A program made the translations under genes and the position numbers. Below, piece after piece: positions 1-8,392 of a stretch of DNA of 64,000 bases. Source of the stretch: a virus; IMG/VR virus record IMGVR_UViG_3300023184_008808, positions 26,160-90,159 of that record, one strand, 5' to 3'. Within the stretch, counting starts at the first letter, position 1; every line of letters begins with the position of its first letter. The notes beneath the pieces were generated by a model. The model ran no database searches. It was not told the origin of the DNA and saw nothing but the letters and a program-made list of their open reading frames with translations.

Positions 1-203
1 CTTTAGCGAGTGGTAGTGGAACTAATGTTGTTGGTGGTTATGTTAACAAACAAGGTTCTCTTGATATTACTAGCATAAATCAATTCAATTTTCAAATTGG
101 AAGACTTCTTGATGGAACAAGTGAGATTTTGACTATTGCCATGGCAGGAACATCAGCAAACACGAAAGTTTTGGCTGATCTATCATGGTTTGAGATTATT
201 TGA
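1..203 (+). CDS. C-terminal end of a fibre-like virion protein (partial)
   Basis: Open frame entering from the left edge (codons from base 3) and stopping with TGA at 201-203. The visible 66 residues are rich in Gly, Ser, Thr and Asn and end in LADLSWFEII, the look of a beta-rich receptor-binding or fibre tip domain. No start is visible. Function is inferred from composition and from the PhoH and virion-type neighbours only. Confidence 0.5.
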   Translation, partial: LASGSGTNVVGGYVNKQGSLDITSINQFNFQIGRLLDGTSEILTIAMAGTSANTKVLADLSWFEII

Positions 204-300
204 TTTATAATTTTTTAAAACTTTTATCATATGCTTTTTATAACTTTAGGGTTTATTTGATTGCCTTAAATAAAAAGCCGTATTAAGTCTTTAAAATAGT

Positions 301-360
301 ATAGTTGATGAATCGACCTTGATTGACGAAAAGCTTTGAGAGGCAGCAATTCTCAACTAT
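301..360 (+). promoter_or_regulatory. Possible structured leader upstream of phoH
   Basis: ATAGTTGA at 301-308 is the exact reverse complement of TCAACTAT at 353-360, closing a 44-base interior that can form smaller hairpins (AATC/GATT near 311-324; TTGAGA/TCTCAA). It lies in the 295-base gap between the fibre-like gene and phoH. It could be a leader or small RNA; no known class was recognised. The rest of 204-498 is AT-rich with nothing else recognisable except the hairpin at 426. Confidence 0.3.
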
Positions 361-425
361 CATTAAATAATTAGCGGTGGTTGAAAAACTAGCTTACAAA
401 TAATTTTGTTTGGTGCATTATTGAT

Positions 426-456
426 AATCCCTTGGTGCAAGCTACGGGATTCTTTC
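426..456 (+). terminator. Hairpin with T-rich tail before phoH
   Basis: AATCCC (426-431) pairs with GGGATT (446-451), followed by CTTTCTTTTC. A short, moderately convincing intrinsic terminator or attenuator 40 bases upstream of the phoH start. Confidence 0.35.
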
Positions 457-498
457 TTTTCATTTACAAAATAATATAGTTCTAACTCTAAATAAGGC

Positions 499-1233
499 AT
501 GTCTAAGCAAAGATCTAAATCTGCCAAATCTTCCAAGGTTGAAAAACCAACAAATCAACCTTCATCTGGAAAGAGACAGCCTTTTCATTTGGAATTCCTT
601 AACCAAGCACAAAAAATGGCTTGGGCAGCCTTTGATCAACACGATGTGTTGTTTTTATTGGGTTCGCCCGGAACAGGTAAGAGTCATCTTGCTTGTGCTT
701 TTGCCATAAGTGAAATTCTTGCTAAAAAGAAAAAGAAAATTGTTTTGACTCGCCCAATTGTTGAAGCTGGCGAGTCTCTTGGTTATTTGCCCGGAACTTT
801 TGAAGAAAAAGTTAATCCATATATGTTGCCACTTTTTGATTGTATGGATCGTTGTTTGGGCACTGAAGGTCCGCAAAGAGAAATAGTAAATAAAAGTGTG
901 GAATTAGCTCCTATTGCATACATGAGGGGACGCACTTTCCACGATGCTGTTTGTATTTTTGACGAAGCTCAAAATGCAACATTTAATCAATTGAAATTGT
1001 TTCTCAGTCGCTTTGGACAAAATAGTAAAGTTATCATTACTGGAGATCCTTTTCAAAGTGATTTAAGGCCTCAAGATCGTGCTCTTATGCAGATAGTTGA
1101 TAAACTTTCATCGTTAAAAGGAATTGGAATAATTAACTTTAAAGCAAGTTCTATCGTGCGTCATCCGCTGATTGGAGCTATTATGGAAAAATTAGAAGGA
1201 AAAAAGGAGGAAGATGGCACTTGTAGTTCCTAA
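499..1233 (+). CDS. phoH: PhoH-like P-loop ATPase
   Basis: PhoH family ATPase, 244 aa. Motifs in order: Walker A GSPGTGKSH (about residue 55), the family segment LTRPIVEAGESLGYLPG (about 84-100), GRTF before Walker B IFDEAQN (about 152-158), the ITGDPFQSDL sensor segment (about 180) and a C-terminal IVRHPLIGAI. All core residues are present, so it should bind and hydrolyse ATP. PhoH proteins are very common in large tailed phages; their role is unsettled (RNA-related helicase or phosphate-stress functions are proposed). The N-terminal 25 residues are Lys/Ser rich. The 3' end overlaps the next gene by 20 bases, whose ribosome site lies inside phoH. Confidence 0.93.
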   Translation: MSKQRSKSAKSSKVEKPTNQPSSGKRQPFHLEFLNQAQKMAWAAFDQHDVLFLLGSPGTGKSHLACAFAISEILAKKKKKIVLTRPIVEAGESLGYLPGTFEEKVNPYMLPLFDCMDRCLGTEGPQREIVNKSVELAPIAYMRGRTFHDAVCIFDEAQNATFNQLKLFLSRFGQNSKVIITGDPFQSDLRPQDRALMQIVDKLSSLKGIGIINFKASSIVRHPLIGAIMEKLEGKKEEDGTCSS

Positions 1234-1630
1234 TGAGGGAGAAATTGAACTCCTTAAAAAAGTTTTAATTAACACTACAGACACAGAAGATTTTCTTTTG
1301 CGTTTGTACAATAATAATTACGCACCAGATGAAAACAGTACATTGACTAGCTTTACAGAGGCTGGTTTTACAAATTATTCTGAGAAAACAATTACTCGGG
1401 GTGATTGGAGCAATCCTCCAACTATGGACCCACTGAATAAGGCTCAATGTCAAGTTACAGTTCAATCTTGGACATGTGGTTTGACTGGCAATACTGTTTA
1501 CGGCTATTACATTGTTGGTAGTGTTTCGGGTAAAATTCTTTGGGCTGAACAATTCAATGTGGCAAGGGTTTTAGCTGATGGTGACATTTTAAATGTGACA
1601 CCTATCTTTAATCTCAGCAGCGCCAACTAA
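1214..1630 (+). CDS. Putative virion structural protein
   Basis: 138 aa, starting with an ATG preceded by AAGGAGGA inside the end of phoH. The pattern (VPNEGE near the start, FTEAGFTNY, QSWTCGLTGNTVYGYY, a late VLADGDILNVTP) matches a small beta-rich protein that I know from many large environmental phages and that is usually annotated as a virion or tail-associated protein; the precise role is unknown. A strong hairpin terminator directly follows, as expected for a highly expressed structural gene. No enzymatic motif. Confidence 0.55.
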   Translation: MALVVPNEGEIELLKKVLINTTDTEDFLLRLYNNNYAPDENSTLTSFTEAGFTNYSEKTITRGDWSNPPTMDPLNKAQCQVTVQSWTCGLTGNTVYGYYIVGSVSGKILWAEQFNVARVLADGDILNVTPIFNLSSAN

Positions 1631-1652
1631 AAATCATTCATATTTTTATATT

Positions 1653-1685
1653 ATCCCCGATTTCAATATTCGGGGATTTACTTTT
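1653..1685 (+). terminator. Intrinsic terminator
   Basis: ATCCCCGA/TCGGGGAT stem (1653-1660 with 1670-1677) and T-rich tail TACTTTTTA. Sits 22 bases after the virion-type gene and before the next plus-strand gene. Confidence 0.7.
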
Positions 1686-1705
1686 TACTGGTCTACATAC
1701 CATAT

Positions 1706-3442
1706 ATGACCACATATAACGAGTTGATGTCTGGTGGAATAGAGAATGGCGATACTGCACTCGTATTTGCTGTATTTAATAATGAATTGATATCGGGCGG
1801 GATAGAAAGTGGCGATACTGCACTTGTATTTGCTGTATTTAATACAGACATGAGTGCTAGTGGCCTTTTGGCAAATGGTTCTGCTATAGTTAGTTGTGAA
1901 ATTAACTTTGCCTCTTCTAGTGGAATTGAAATTGGCGGAGAAGCAATAGTTATAGAAAGAATGGTTTACCGCTCTGATGGTGGTCCTATTCTTACTGGCG
2001 GTGCATCTAGTTTTGTTCTTAGATTGTATTTTGAACAGCAAATCAATTGGAATGTTAATCAAAATATTTTTGTTGACCAAAATTTTTCTTGGGTAACTGG
2101 ACTTCCGCCTTTTCGTTGGTGGCGTGTACAGGGATCTTGTAATTATCCAACAGCAGCTGGAAGTGGATTGCCTACAGGAGATCAATTTCCCGGCGGTCTT
2201 GATGTCATGGGCATAGAAACTGATGATGTTAAGTGTGTTGGTGCAATTGGAAAGCAACAATTTATTCAGCAGATTCTTGCAAGAACAGCATCAGAAGTTT
2301 GTGAAGAGCTAAGAAAAAGTAAGCTAGATTGGCAAATAGTTGGAATGAAAAGATGGAGTCGCCCTGCTGATCCTTCTGTTGTTCAAGCACAAGAGCAAGC
2401 TGGAATAGCTGATTATGGGAATAAATTGGAAGATGTGCCATATCAAACTTTGCCTGCATGTATTGAATTTACTTTTCAAACCAAAGCCATCACTCATATT
2501 CGTGCCACGACAATTTTAATTGATAGTTTGTACTTTTATGCAGGTTCAGGTACTATAAGAACTAGTGGTGCTGCTGATACTGATATTTTAAGTGGCGGAA
2601 CTACTCCAACTGTTGCGTCGTTTAATTATGTTAGCAATGGTCAAATTATTGAGACTGGTGGATCAGCAATAGTAATAAGTTCTGTGGATGTTGATCACAT
2701 TACCGAAATGTTGGTGACAACAACAATTGAAGAAAATGTTGTTTTTACAATTCAAGATAATTTGCCATCAATTATACCGCCATCAAATTCTACTGCTACA
2801 GGTTGTGCAACTTGTGGTGCAATGCCTTTACAAATTTTCTTGCAAAATAATTTGAACAATCCAAGTATTTTATATAATTTCTTGCAACGCAATGGTTATA
2901 CTTTCCCTAATATTATCACGATGAATTATAATGCTAGACTTGAAACATGGGTTTCTCAATTGCATTATGCTGGAATTTCTGATAATGAGTCTTGGAGATT
3001 TAGCTTTGAAATGGGATGTGTGACTGAATATGGTGCTGAAAGTACAGGAACTCCTGCCATTAAGTTTGCAATTAGCATAATGAAAAAAAATATTGATACA
3101 AATACAGATTATGATACACGAATTATTGTTTTGTTTCCTTCAATAGAATTTTGTAGCACTATCAATAACTTTCTTGAGGATTTTCCTTTTTCAATTGATA
3201 TAAAAGCCTTTTTTGTAAATGCTCCAAATTCTATTGCACCAATTACAGTGTTGGTGTATGATAAAATAGGCATTTTTAGTTCAACTTATTGGGCATCTAA
3301 TCCAAACCTTAATTTAAGGTTATCGAGCACAAGTAGTTCTACAATAGAAGAAAAGCTTGATATTACTTCATTTTTACCTAAGCAAAATACTTTAATAGCA
3401 CAGGGGTTAAATATCGCTGAGGCTGCGATTCAATTGGAGTAA
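1706..3442 (+). CDS. Large putative virion protein with glycine-rich repeats
   Basis: 578 aa, no recognised enzyme motif. The N-terminal 110 residues are built from short beta-like repeats, two of them nearly identical 21-residue units (SGGIE-GDTALVFAVFN), with degenerate copies later (SSGIEIGGEAIV, GGSAIVI near residue 320). A central part contains a CATCG Cys cluster (about residue 370). The C-terminus resembles a compact adhesin-like domain. Its place after the virion-type gene suggests a tail, baseplate or decoration protein. The ATG at 1706 has no clear ribosome site; an in-frame ATG at 1727 is an alternative. Confidence 0.5.
   Translation: MTTYNELMSGGIENGDTALVFAVFNNELISGGIESGDTALVFAVFNTDMSASGLLANGSAIVSCEINFASSSGIEIGGEAIVIERMVYRSDGGPILTGGASSFVLRLYFEQQINWNVNQNIFVDQNFSWVTGLPPFRWWRVQGSCNYPTAAGSGLPTGDQFPGGLDVMGIETDDVKCVGAIGKQQFIQQILARTASEVCEELRKSKLDWQIVGMKRWSRPADPSVVQAQEQAGIADYGNKLEDVPYQTLPACIEFTFQTKAITHIRATTILIDSLYFYAGSGTIRTSGAADTDILSGGTTPTVASFNYVSNGQIIETGGSAIVISSVDVDHITEMLVTTTIEENVVFTIQDNLPSIIPPSNSTATGCATCGAMPLQIFLQNNLNNPSILYNFLQRNGYTFPNIITMNYNARLETWVSQLHYAGISDNESWRFSFEMGCVTEYGAESTGTPAIKFAISIMKKNIDTNTDYDTRIIVLFPSIEFCSTINNFLEDFPFSIDIKAFFVNAPNSIAPITVLVYDKIGIFSSTYWASNPNLNLRLSSTSSSTIEEKLDITSFLPKQNTLIAQGLNIAEAAIQLE
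1730..1855 (+). repeat. Two tandem 63-base coding repeats
   Basis: The unit starting at 1730 and the unit starting at 1793 are in register (21 codons) and near-identical over about 55 bases, differing mainly at third positions. They encode the SGGIE(N/S)GDTALVFAVFN repeats of the large virion-type protein, indicating recent duplication. Confidence 0.8.
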
Positions 3443-3445
3443 TTT

Positions 3446-3793
3446 ATGGAATTTTATTTACTTTGTGCGGTTTTGCTTGTTAGTTTAATTTGTTTAACTT
3501 TAACTTTTTTTCTTTCAATCTATGTGGTAAGATCCATGGACAGGACTACGATGATGATTCGTGATTTATCATCTATTATTTCTGAGCCTTTGGCCACACA
3601 AGCATTGACAAATTCAGATGTGGAGTCACAAGTTAAGACTTGGGATCAAAAATACGAGGAAGATCTTGAAATGATTCAGCGACGAATTCGTCAAGCTTCT
3701 GGTCTTACTGATTTGCGGGATGGCACCTCGTATAATACCCCTCCTGCTCCCAATTCTCAAGCAGCTGAAGGCCTTAAAATTGTAGATCGTTGA
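3446..3793 (+). CDS. Small single-pass membrane protein
   Basis: 115 aa. N-terminal hydrophobic helix (about residues 5-28) followed by a charged, probably helical region (about 55-85) and a Pro/Asn-rich tail. Starts 3 bases after the previous stop, with GGAGTAATTT as ribosome site, so it is translationally coupled to the virion-type gene. Function unknown; a lysis or membrane-anchored accessory role is possible but unsupported. Confidence 0.6.
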   Translation: MEFYLLCAVLLVSLICLTLTFFLSIYVVRSMDRTTMMIRDLSSIISEPLATQALTNSDVESQVKTWDQKYEEDLEMIQRRIRQASGLTDLRDGTSYNTPPAPNSQAAEGLKIVDR

Positions 3794-3806
3794 GTTGGCA
3801 TAAAGG

Positions 3807-4832
3807 ATGAGCCAAATGCGTAGCAGTTCCGTAAAATACCGCAACTTAAATAGTTCTAGGCGTTTTGGTGTTGAAATTGAAATGGGTCATGAGATTAAGA
3901 AGAAACAGGTTCAAGTCCTTCTCAACAAACATTCACTTTATCCTACAGTTATAACAAGATATGCTCTTAGTTCTAATAATTTATATTGGCATGTTAAAGA
4001 TGATGCTACTTGCGGGATTCATGGAAGATATGGCCCAAAAGGTGTAGAAATAGCTTCTTATATTGGATCTGGCATAGGTGATATTGATCATATTTCTAAT
4101 ACGGCTGAAAAACTAGCTCAATCAGGATGTCGAGTTAATGACAATTGTGGTTTGCACATTCACGCCGAGGTGCTTGATTTAACTCCTGCTCAAATTGGGG
4201 TTGTTATGGCACATTGGATTAAATTTGAACATTTATTAAGTTTGGCTTTGCCTGTTCGTCGTAGAAACAATGAATTTTGTCGTTACACTATTCATCCTTG
4301 TGCTTCTAGTGCTGATTACTGTGGTAAAATTGTACGACAAGAAACTTATGATGCAATTTCTTTTTGCAATATGATTATGCCTCAAAATATTGCAATTTAT
4401 GATAATCATGATCGTAGGATAAATCTGAATCTTGTTAATTTGGCTCGTAGTTTGTTTCACAAAAACTCTTATCGAAGAACCATGGAACTTCGTTGGCCAG
4501 AAGGAACTCTTGATGCCAGAGATATTCGTTGTTGGCTACATCTTTTTTTAAGTTTTATTGAAAACACAAAGAATCGTTCTATGCCAAAGAATTTGTATTC
4601 TTGCGATCTTGATGAAGGATTGTCTTATCTTGGAATGAATCATGAACGAGGCAAATTTATTATTTTAAGTCAGGGTCTTTTTGAAACAAAAACTTGGTTT
4701 CTTGAAAGAATTTTAAAATTTTACAAAGAAAATGTGGACTTTTCTCATAATCCAATTTATGCTGCATCGGTTGCTATTAGCACTCAAAAGGCTTTACGAA
4801 AGATGTGGCATCCTGTTCGCAAATACAATTGA
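3807..4832 (+). CDS. Amidoligase-like (COOH-NH2 ligase) protein
   Basis: 341 aa resembling the Amidoligase_2 family (glutamine-synthetase-like COOH-NH2 ligases). Visible signatures: RRFGVEIEM near residue 19-27, a VKDDAT...GVEIAS strand pair (about 64-85), CGLHIHAEV (about 114-122) and RTMELRWPEGTLDARDI (about 224-240), matching the family's conserved Glu, His and Arg positions. Such enzymes form ATP-dependent amide or peptide bonds and in bacteria are often paired with gamma-glutamylcyclotransferase-like proteins, one of which lies at 30727. Substrate unknown. The ATG at 3807 has AAGG directly abutting it; the ATG at 3816 (spacing 8 to AAAGGA) is an equally good start. Confidence 0.75.
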   Translation: MSQMRSSSVKYRNLNSSRRFGVEIEMGHEIKKKQVQVLLNKHSLYPTVITRYALSSNNLYWHVKDDATCGIHGRYGPKGVEIASYIGSGIGDIDHISNTAEKLAQSGCRVNDNCGLHIHAEVLDLTPAQIGVVMAHWIKFEHLLSLALPVRRRNNEFCRYTIHPCASSADYCGKIVRQETYDAISFCNMIMPQNIAIYDNHDRRINLNLVNLARSLFHKNSYRRTMELRWPEGTLDARDIRCWLHLFLSFIENTKNRSMPKNLYSCDLDEGLSYLGMNHERGKFIILSQGLFETKTWFLERILKFYKENVDFSHNPIYAASVAISTQKALRKMWHPVRKYN

Positions 4833-4838
4833 AAAGCT

Positions 4839-4856
4839 TTGAAATGTGTATATAAT
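4839..4856 (+). promoter_or_regulatory. Candidate promoter (-10 TATAAT)
   Basis: TATAAT at 4851-4856 within GTATATAATTTAAC, about 50 bases upstream of the first sigma-like gene and in a real intergenic gap. No good -35 seen. Similar ATATAAT boxes occur at 14626-14632 and 22867-22873. Confidence 0.4.
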
Positions 4857-4907
4857 TTAACAACTGAATTACTTTAACTTACTTTCAACATTACCAAGGA
4901 ACTTTAA

Positions 4908-5441
4908 ATGACTACTGCAAATTACCATAATCTTGTATTGAATAATGTTTCTATGGCCAAAAAAATGGCTCGATCTCGCAAGAGATCTACTTATAATATA
5001 ACTTTTGATGAATTGGAATCAGCTGCAATGCTTGGCCTTGTTCAAGCAGCCAATTCTTATGGAGATCAAGAAAAAGATCTTTTTCCTCGTTATGCTAAAT
5101 TTCGCATTTATGGTGCTATGAATGATTATCTTAGGGAACTTGGTTGGGGACCTAGAAATAAATGGTTGAATCGAGATTTTAATTTTTGTATTGAAGAAAT
5201 ACCTGAGGTTATTGTTGATCGTGATACTAATGATTTTTTTGACATATTGTTAGAATGTTTGCCTGTCAACCATCGAGTCATGATGAAAAGATACTATATT
5301 GATGGTGACAAAATCACTAAAATTTCTAATGATTTTAAACTTGCAGAATCAAGAATTTCACAAATACTTACAAATTCTAGATTAAAGCTGCAAGAGGTAT
5401 GGGAAGATAGGCGTTATGAATTGTGGAAATTGGTAGCTTAA
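4908..5441 (+). CDS. Sigma-70 family factor (first of four sigma-like proteins)
   Basis: 177 aa, FliA/sigma-28-like size. Region 2: FDELESAAMLGLVQAANSY (about 29-47), then FPRYAKFRIYGAMNDYLRE (core-binding and -10 recognition helices, about 55-75). Region 4: LPVNHRVMMKRYYIDGDKITKI followed by a helix-turn-helix ending AESRISQILTNSRLKLQE (about 118-166). Predicted to bind host RNA polymerase and redirect it to phage promoters. Good ribosome site AAGGAAC. It has its own upstream TATAAT box. Confidence 0.85.
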   Translation: MTTANYHNLVLNNVSMAKKMARSRKRSTYNITFDELESAAMLGLVQAANSYGDQEKDLFPRYAKFRIYGAMNDYLRELGWGPRNKWLNRDFNFCIEEIPEVIVDRDTNDFFDILLECLPVNHRVMMKRYYIDGDKITKISNDFKLAESRISQILTNSRLKLQEVWEDRRYELWKLVA

Positions 5442-5459
5442 ATAAGGTAGGAGAGCGCT

Positions 5460-6374
5460 ATGAATGCTTTAGTCATTTTATTAGGTTTACTTTTGACTCC
5501 TGATCAAAAATCTGTGAAGTCTCCCATTATTACACCTGATTTAAATCCTTCAAAACAAGAAGTTGAGCCTTCTGTTATAGAAGCACCACTTGAAGATCCA
5601 GAGCTTAAAAATCTTGAATGGAATCGTTATGTCACTAAGAATTTTACAATTCTTAGCATTGACAATGAACGAGGTAAGTTGCTTGCTGAAAACATTGAGG
5701 CCATGAAAGCTTCTGCTTTAGTTAGATGGGGTTTTCCAGATGTAACTTTCACAAAAGAATGTCGAGTATTTTGTGTTCCTTCTTACAGTTTGTTAAAGAA
5801 ATTTTTTAATATTAACTCTGGTCGTGTTCAAAGTCGCAAGGATTTAAATGTAATTTGGTTTGTGCTTGATGATAAACCTAGTAAAGCTATTTTGCCTTTG
5901 ATAACTCAAATTGCTTTGAATGAATATGAAATTGCTCAAAAGACTATTTTGCCTTTTTGGTTTAAGCGTGGGGCTTTTATTTTGAATGGCCCTGTTGCAG
6001 ACATTCGTCAAGAATTAACCAATTTTAATGATATTGCTCGTAAAGAGCAGTTTACTCATACGGCTGAACAAATGCTTGTTAGCACCGAAGAAGAATATAA
6101 CAAGCAAAGTGCCGAAAACAAAAAGATATATGATGAGCAGGCCGTTTGTTTGTGTCTGCTTTTACGCAAAGAGTTTGGAGAAGTAAAGTTGCAGGGTTTT
6201 TTAAGAATTCTCTCTCGTAATAAACCTGATATTGCAATAGCTGTTGTTTATTTTTTCAAAGATTTGGCTAGCTTAGATAAAAGCTATGTTAGATTCATGA
6301 AAGATTTATCTGCGGATATTGTGCGAAATGAAACTCCTGATTCTTATTTGATAATTACACCCGTTCAGAAGTAA
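5460..6374 (+). CDS. Secreted protein resembling inactive MA-type peptidases
   Basis: 304 aa with a short N-terminal hydrophobic segment (LVILLGLLL) that may export it. The body (FTILSIDNERGKLLAENIEAMK, later LPFWFKRGAFI) has the layout of peptidase MA-like/DUF1570-type proteins common in planctomycetes, but where a zinc-binding HExxH would be expected the sequence reads TQIALNEYEIA, so catalysis is unlikely. Family call is tentative. Start has a strong site (GTAGGAGAGCGCT). Confidence 0.45.
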   Translation: MNALVILLGLLLTPDQKSVKSPIITPDLNPSKQEVEPSVIEAPLEDPELKNLEWNRYVTKNFTILSIDNERGKLLAENIEAMKASALVRWGFPDVTFTKECRVFCVPSYSLLKKFFNINSGRVQSRKDLNVIWFVLDDKPSKAILPLITQIALNEYEIAQKTILPFWFKRGAFILNGPVADIRQELTNFNDIARKEQFTHTAEQMLVSTEEEYNKQSAENKKIYDEQAVCLCLLLRKEFGEVKLQGFLRILSRNKPDIAIAVVYFFKDLASLDKSYVRFMKDLSADIVRNETPDSYLIITPVQK

Positions 6375-6382
6375 GGAGCAAC

Positions 6383-6682
6383 ATGTTTTTGCTTTTATCT
6401 TGGCTTATATTTGGTTTACTTGTTGGTTGGATTTCTAAGAAGCTTCATCCGGGCGATGACCCAGTTGGTTTTATTCCTACAGTTGGAATTGGTGTTGCTG
6501 GTTCATTCATAGGAGGAGCAATCAATTGGTTGCTTGGAATGGGTAGTCAACCTTTTCAGGCATCAGGTTTAATTATGTCAATTCTTGGAGGCATCGTGGC
6601 TTGTGCCGTTTGGCGTTGGTATAATTTGAAGTTTTCTGAAAATGGTCCTAAAAGTTTTTTTACAGGCAAGTCACTCCGTTAA
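6383..6682 (+). CDS. GlsB/YeaQ/YmgE-type small membrane protein
   Basis: 99 aa with three hydrophobic segments. The N-terminal SWLIFGLLVGWISKKLHPG, then a GIGVAGSFIGGAI glycine zipper and LGGIVACAVWRWY are characteristic of the transglycosylase-associated (GlsB/YeaQ) family, usually about 82-90 aa. These bacterial proteins respond to envelope stress; in a phage it may be a host-derived membrane modulator. Strong ribosome site AAGGAGC. Confidence 0.85.
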   Translation: MFLLLSWLIFGLLVGWISKKLHPGDDPVGFIPTVGIGVAGSFIGGAINWLLGMGSQPFQASGLIMSILGGIVACAVWRWYNLKFSENGPKSFFTGKSLR

Positions 6683-6707
6683 ATTATCTGAGAGCAAGGA
6701 AAGTTGA

Positions 6708-6929
6708 ATGCTCGACCCCAAAGTTGTTGAAAAGTTGAAAGAAAAATATCCTAATCTTCACCCTTTGCTTTTTCACAGGTCAGTTGAAAGAGCAAAGAGT
6801 AATGGTGATCTTTTTGATATTCTTGATACAGTTCCTGAAAAATATCCTGTGCGATGGTGTGAGCGTGAATGCCGTTGGATAGAGGTTAATGATCTTTATT
6901 TATTAGATGATTTTGAACAACTCCAGTAG
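6708..6929 (+). CDS. Hypothetical protein, 73 aa
   Basis: Acidic small soluble protein without recognised motif. It contains a WCERECRW segment (two Cys) near residue 50. AAGGAAAGTTG ribosome site. Lies in the same plus-strand run as its neighbours (26 and 12 base gaps), suggesting co-transcription. Confidence 0.6.
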   Translation: MLDPKVVEKLKEKYPNLHPLLFHRSVERAKSNGDLFDILDTVPEKYPVRWCERECRWIEVNDLYLLDDFEQLQ

Positions 6930-6940
6930 TAACATTACCT

Positions 6941-7594
6941 ATGCGACTCTATGAAGAATATTTGCAGCGACATGGCATCGTTGATGTTCCATTGGTGCAT
7001 CACTCTTCTTATTCCAGTATTTTTTTAAATTTACCTCATAGCTTAGATTTGCAAAATCTTTCTATATGGGAATCTATTCACAATAACACTAATGTTCGTG
7101 CTGGATTTTTAGAAGTTGTTTGGAGTAAATCAGAAAATCGTCCGGGGCGTTATAATTTAGGATTTTATTATATCGGTCATGATTCTTATTATAATGGAAA
7201 CATAAGATTTAAATATCATAAGGTAGTTGAATTGCTATGGGACGAATATGAGTTTTACATTTTCAATCTTGTAAACTCATTGAACTCTTCTCATTTGTTT
7301 CATAGTGAAAGCAAGGCAATATTAGCTGGTTGGGAGTTGTTTGTGCATGGTTGTGATTACTTTTTCTCTCAACAAAGCGGAGATTTAAAATATCTTTTGT
7401 TTCACAGCTTAGATAAAGAAAATGATGAATCCTATAGATTGGGTTACATCAATGAAGTATTGCGTAGAATTTATAATTCTCAACCTTTGTTAGTAAGATA
7501 TTGGGAAGAAGAAATTTTGAATCGTATACGCAATCAGTCTGAATGGTTGATAAAATTGATTGAATTAAAATGCAAAAAAAATACGCACCAGTAA
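6941..7594 (+). CDS. Hypothetical protein, 217 aa
   Basis: Soluble protein rich in aromatic residues; no catalytic motif recognised. Its last 25 bases overlap the start of the following gene in another frame, so the two are probably translationally coupled and functionally linked. Confidence 0.6.
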   Translation: MRLYEEYLQRHGIVDVPLVHHSSYSSIFLNLPHSLDLQNLSIWESIHNNTNVRAGFLEVVWSKSENRPGRYNLGFYYIGHDSYYNGNIRFKYHKVVELLWDEYEFYIFNLVNSLNSSHLFHSESKAILAGWELFVHGCDYFFSQQSGDLKYLLFHSLDKENDESYRLGYINEVLRRIYNSQPLLVRYWEEEILNRIRNQSEWLIKLIELKCKKNTHQ

Positions 7595-8388
7595 GAGTTA
7601 AAAATCCCTCAGCTAAGAATGTCTTAATTCGATTGTTGCAAGGACAACAACTTAATCTTGTATTTGATAAACCTAATTTTTTAGAATATAAAATTGATAT
7701 TGCAGGATCTTTTCTTGCTGTGGATGATATTATTCAAATAAATTCTGGTTGGGTTGCAAATATAACTCAAAAAAATCAAGATGTTAATTTGGAAAGCGCT
7801 TTATTTTTGGGCGAAATAAGTTTATACAATAATGACAATATAAAAAGTTCTAGCTTGTGTGTTGTAACCAATGCATCGAACAATGATGTTCTGCGAATAG
7901 TTAATCCTACAGACTGCAACATTAGTGTTGAGCCTCATCAAGTTCTTGAAGTTGTGTTTAAAGGAAAAAGTTTGACAGAGCGTTGGGTGCCATTTCCAAG
8001 TGGCAAAGAAATGGTTCTTGAACAAATTCAGCATTCATTTAACAAGTCTTGCAACATTAAAAATTTTGATCTAATATTTGAAGAAACTCATCGATTCAGA
8101 TTTAATGCTGCAAGTATTGAATATTTGTCTGAAAAACCAGTAGGAAAATATGATGGCGGCAATTTATTTTTTACAGGCTTTGGTCGAAATTGTACGCTTG
8201 GTATTACATGTTCTTGGAAAGGAAAAGGACAACTTTATAATGCACTTTTGTTGCCAAAACATATTGGATCAACATCTCCTTTTAAAGGATGGGGTCGCAT
8301 TAAAAAGTGTTTGCATTCTGAAGTTACTTTGTGCAAAATAGATTGTCCATCTATAGAAACAGGTTGTGTTATATTAACATCAGGATAA
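7570..8388 (+). CDS. Hypothetical protein, 272 aa
   Basis: Predicted mostly beta-rich soluble protein with a Cys-rich C-terminal part (several spaced Cys after residue 210). Overlaps the preceding gene by 25 bases. No family recognised. Could belong to a virion or recognition module with its neighbours. Confidence 0.6.
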   Translation: MQKKYAPVRVKNPSAKNVLIRLLQGQQLNLVFDKPNFLEYKIDIAGSFLAVDDIIQINSGWVANITQKNQDVNLESALFLGEISLYNNDNIKSSSLCVVTNASNNDVLRIVNPTDCNISVEPHQVLEVVFKGKSLTERWVPFPSGKEMVLEQIQHSFNKSCNIKNFDLIFEETHRFRFNAASIEYLSEKPVGKYDGGNLFFTGFGRNCTLGITCSWKGKGQLYNALLLPKHIGSTSPFKGWGRIKKCLHSEVTLCKIDCPSIETGCVILTSG

Positions 8389-8392
8389 ATTT

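Noticed and set aside
655-876. Minus-strand open frame inside phoH
   Set aside because: Opposite to a clearly functional phoH with complete motifs; no ribosome site; shadow frame.
1685-2260. 191-aa minus-strand open frame across the repeat region
   Set aside because: Its composition (Ser/Thr/Asn/Lys-rich) mirrors the plus-strand repeats; no site or motif; shadow of the virion-type gene.
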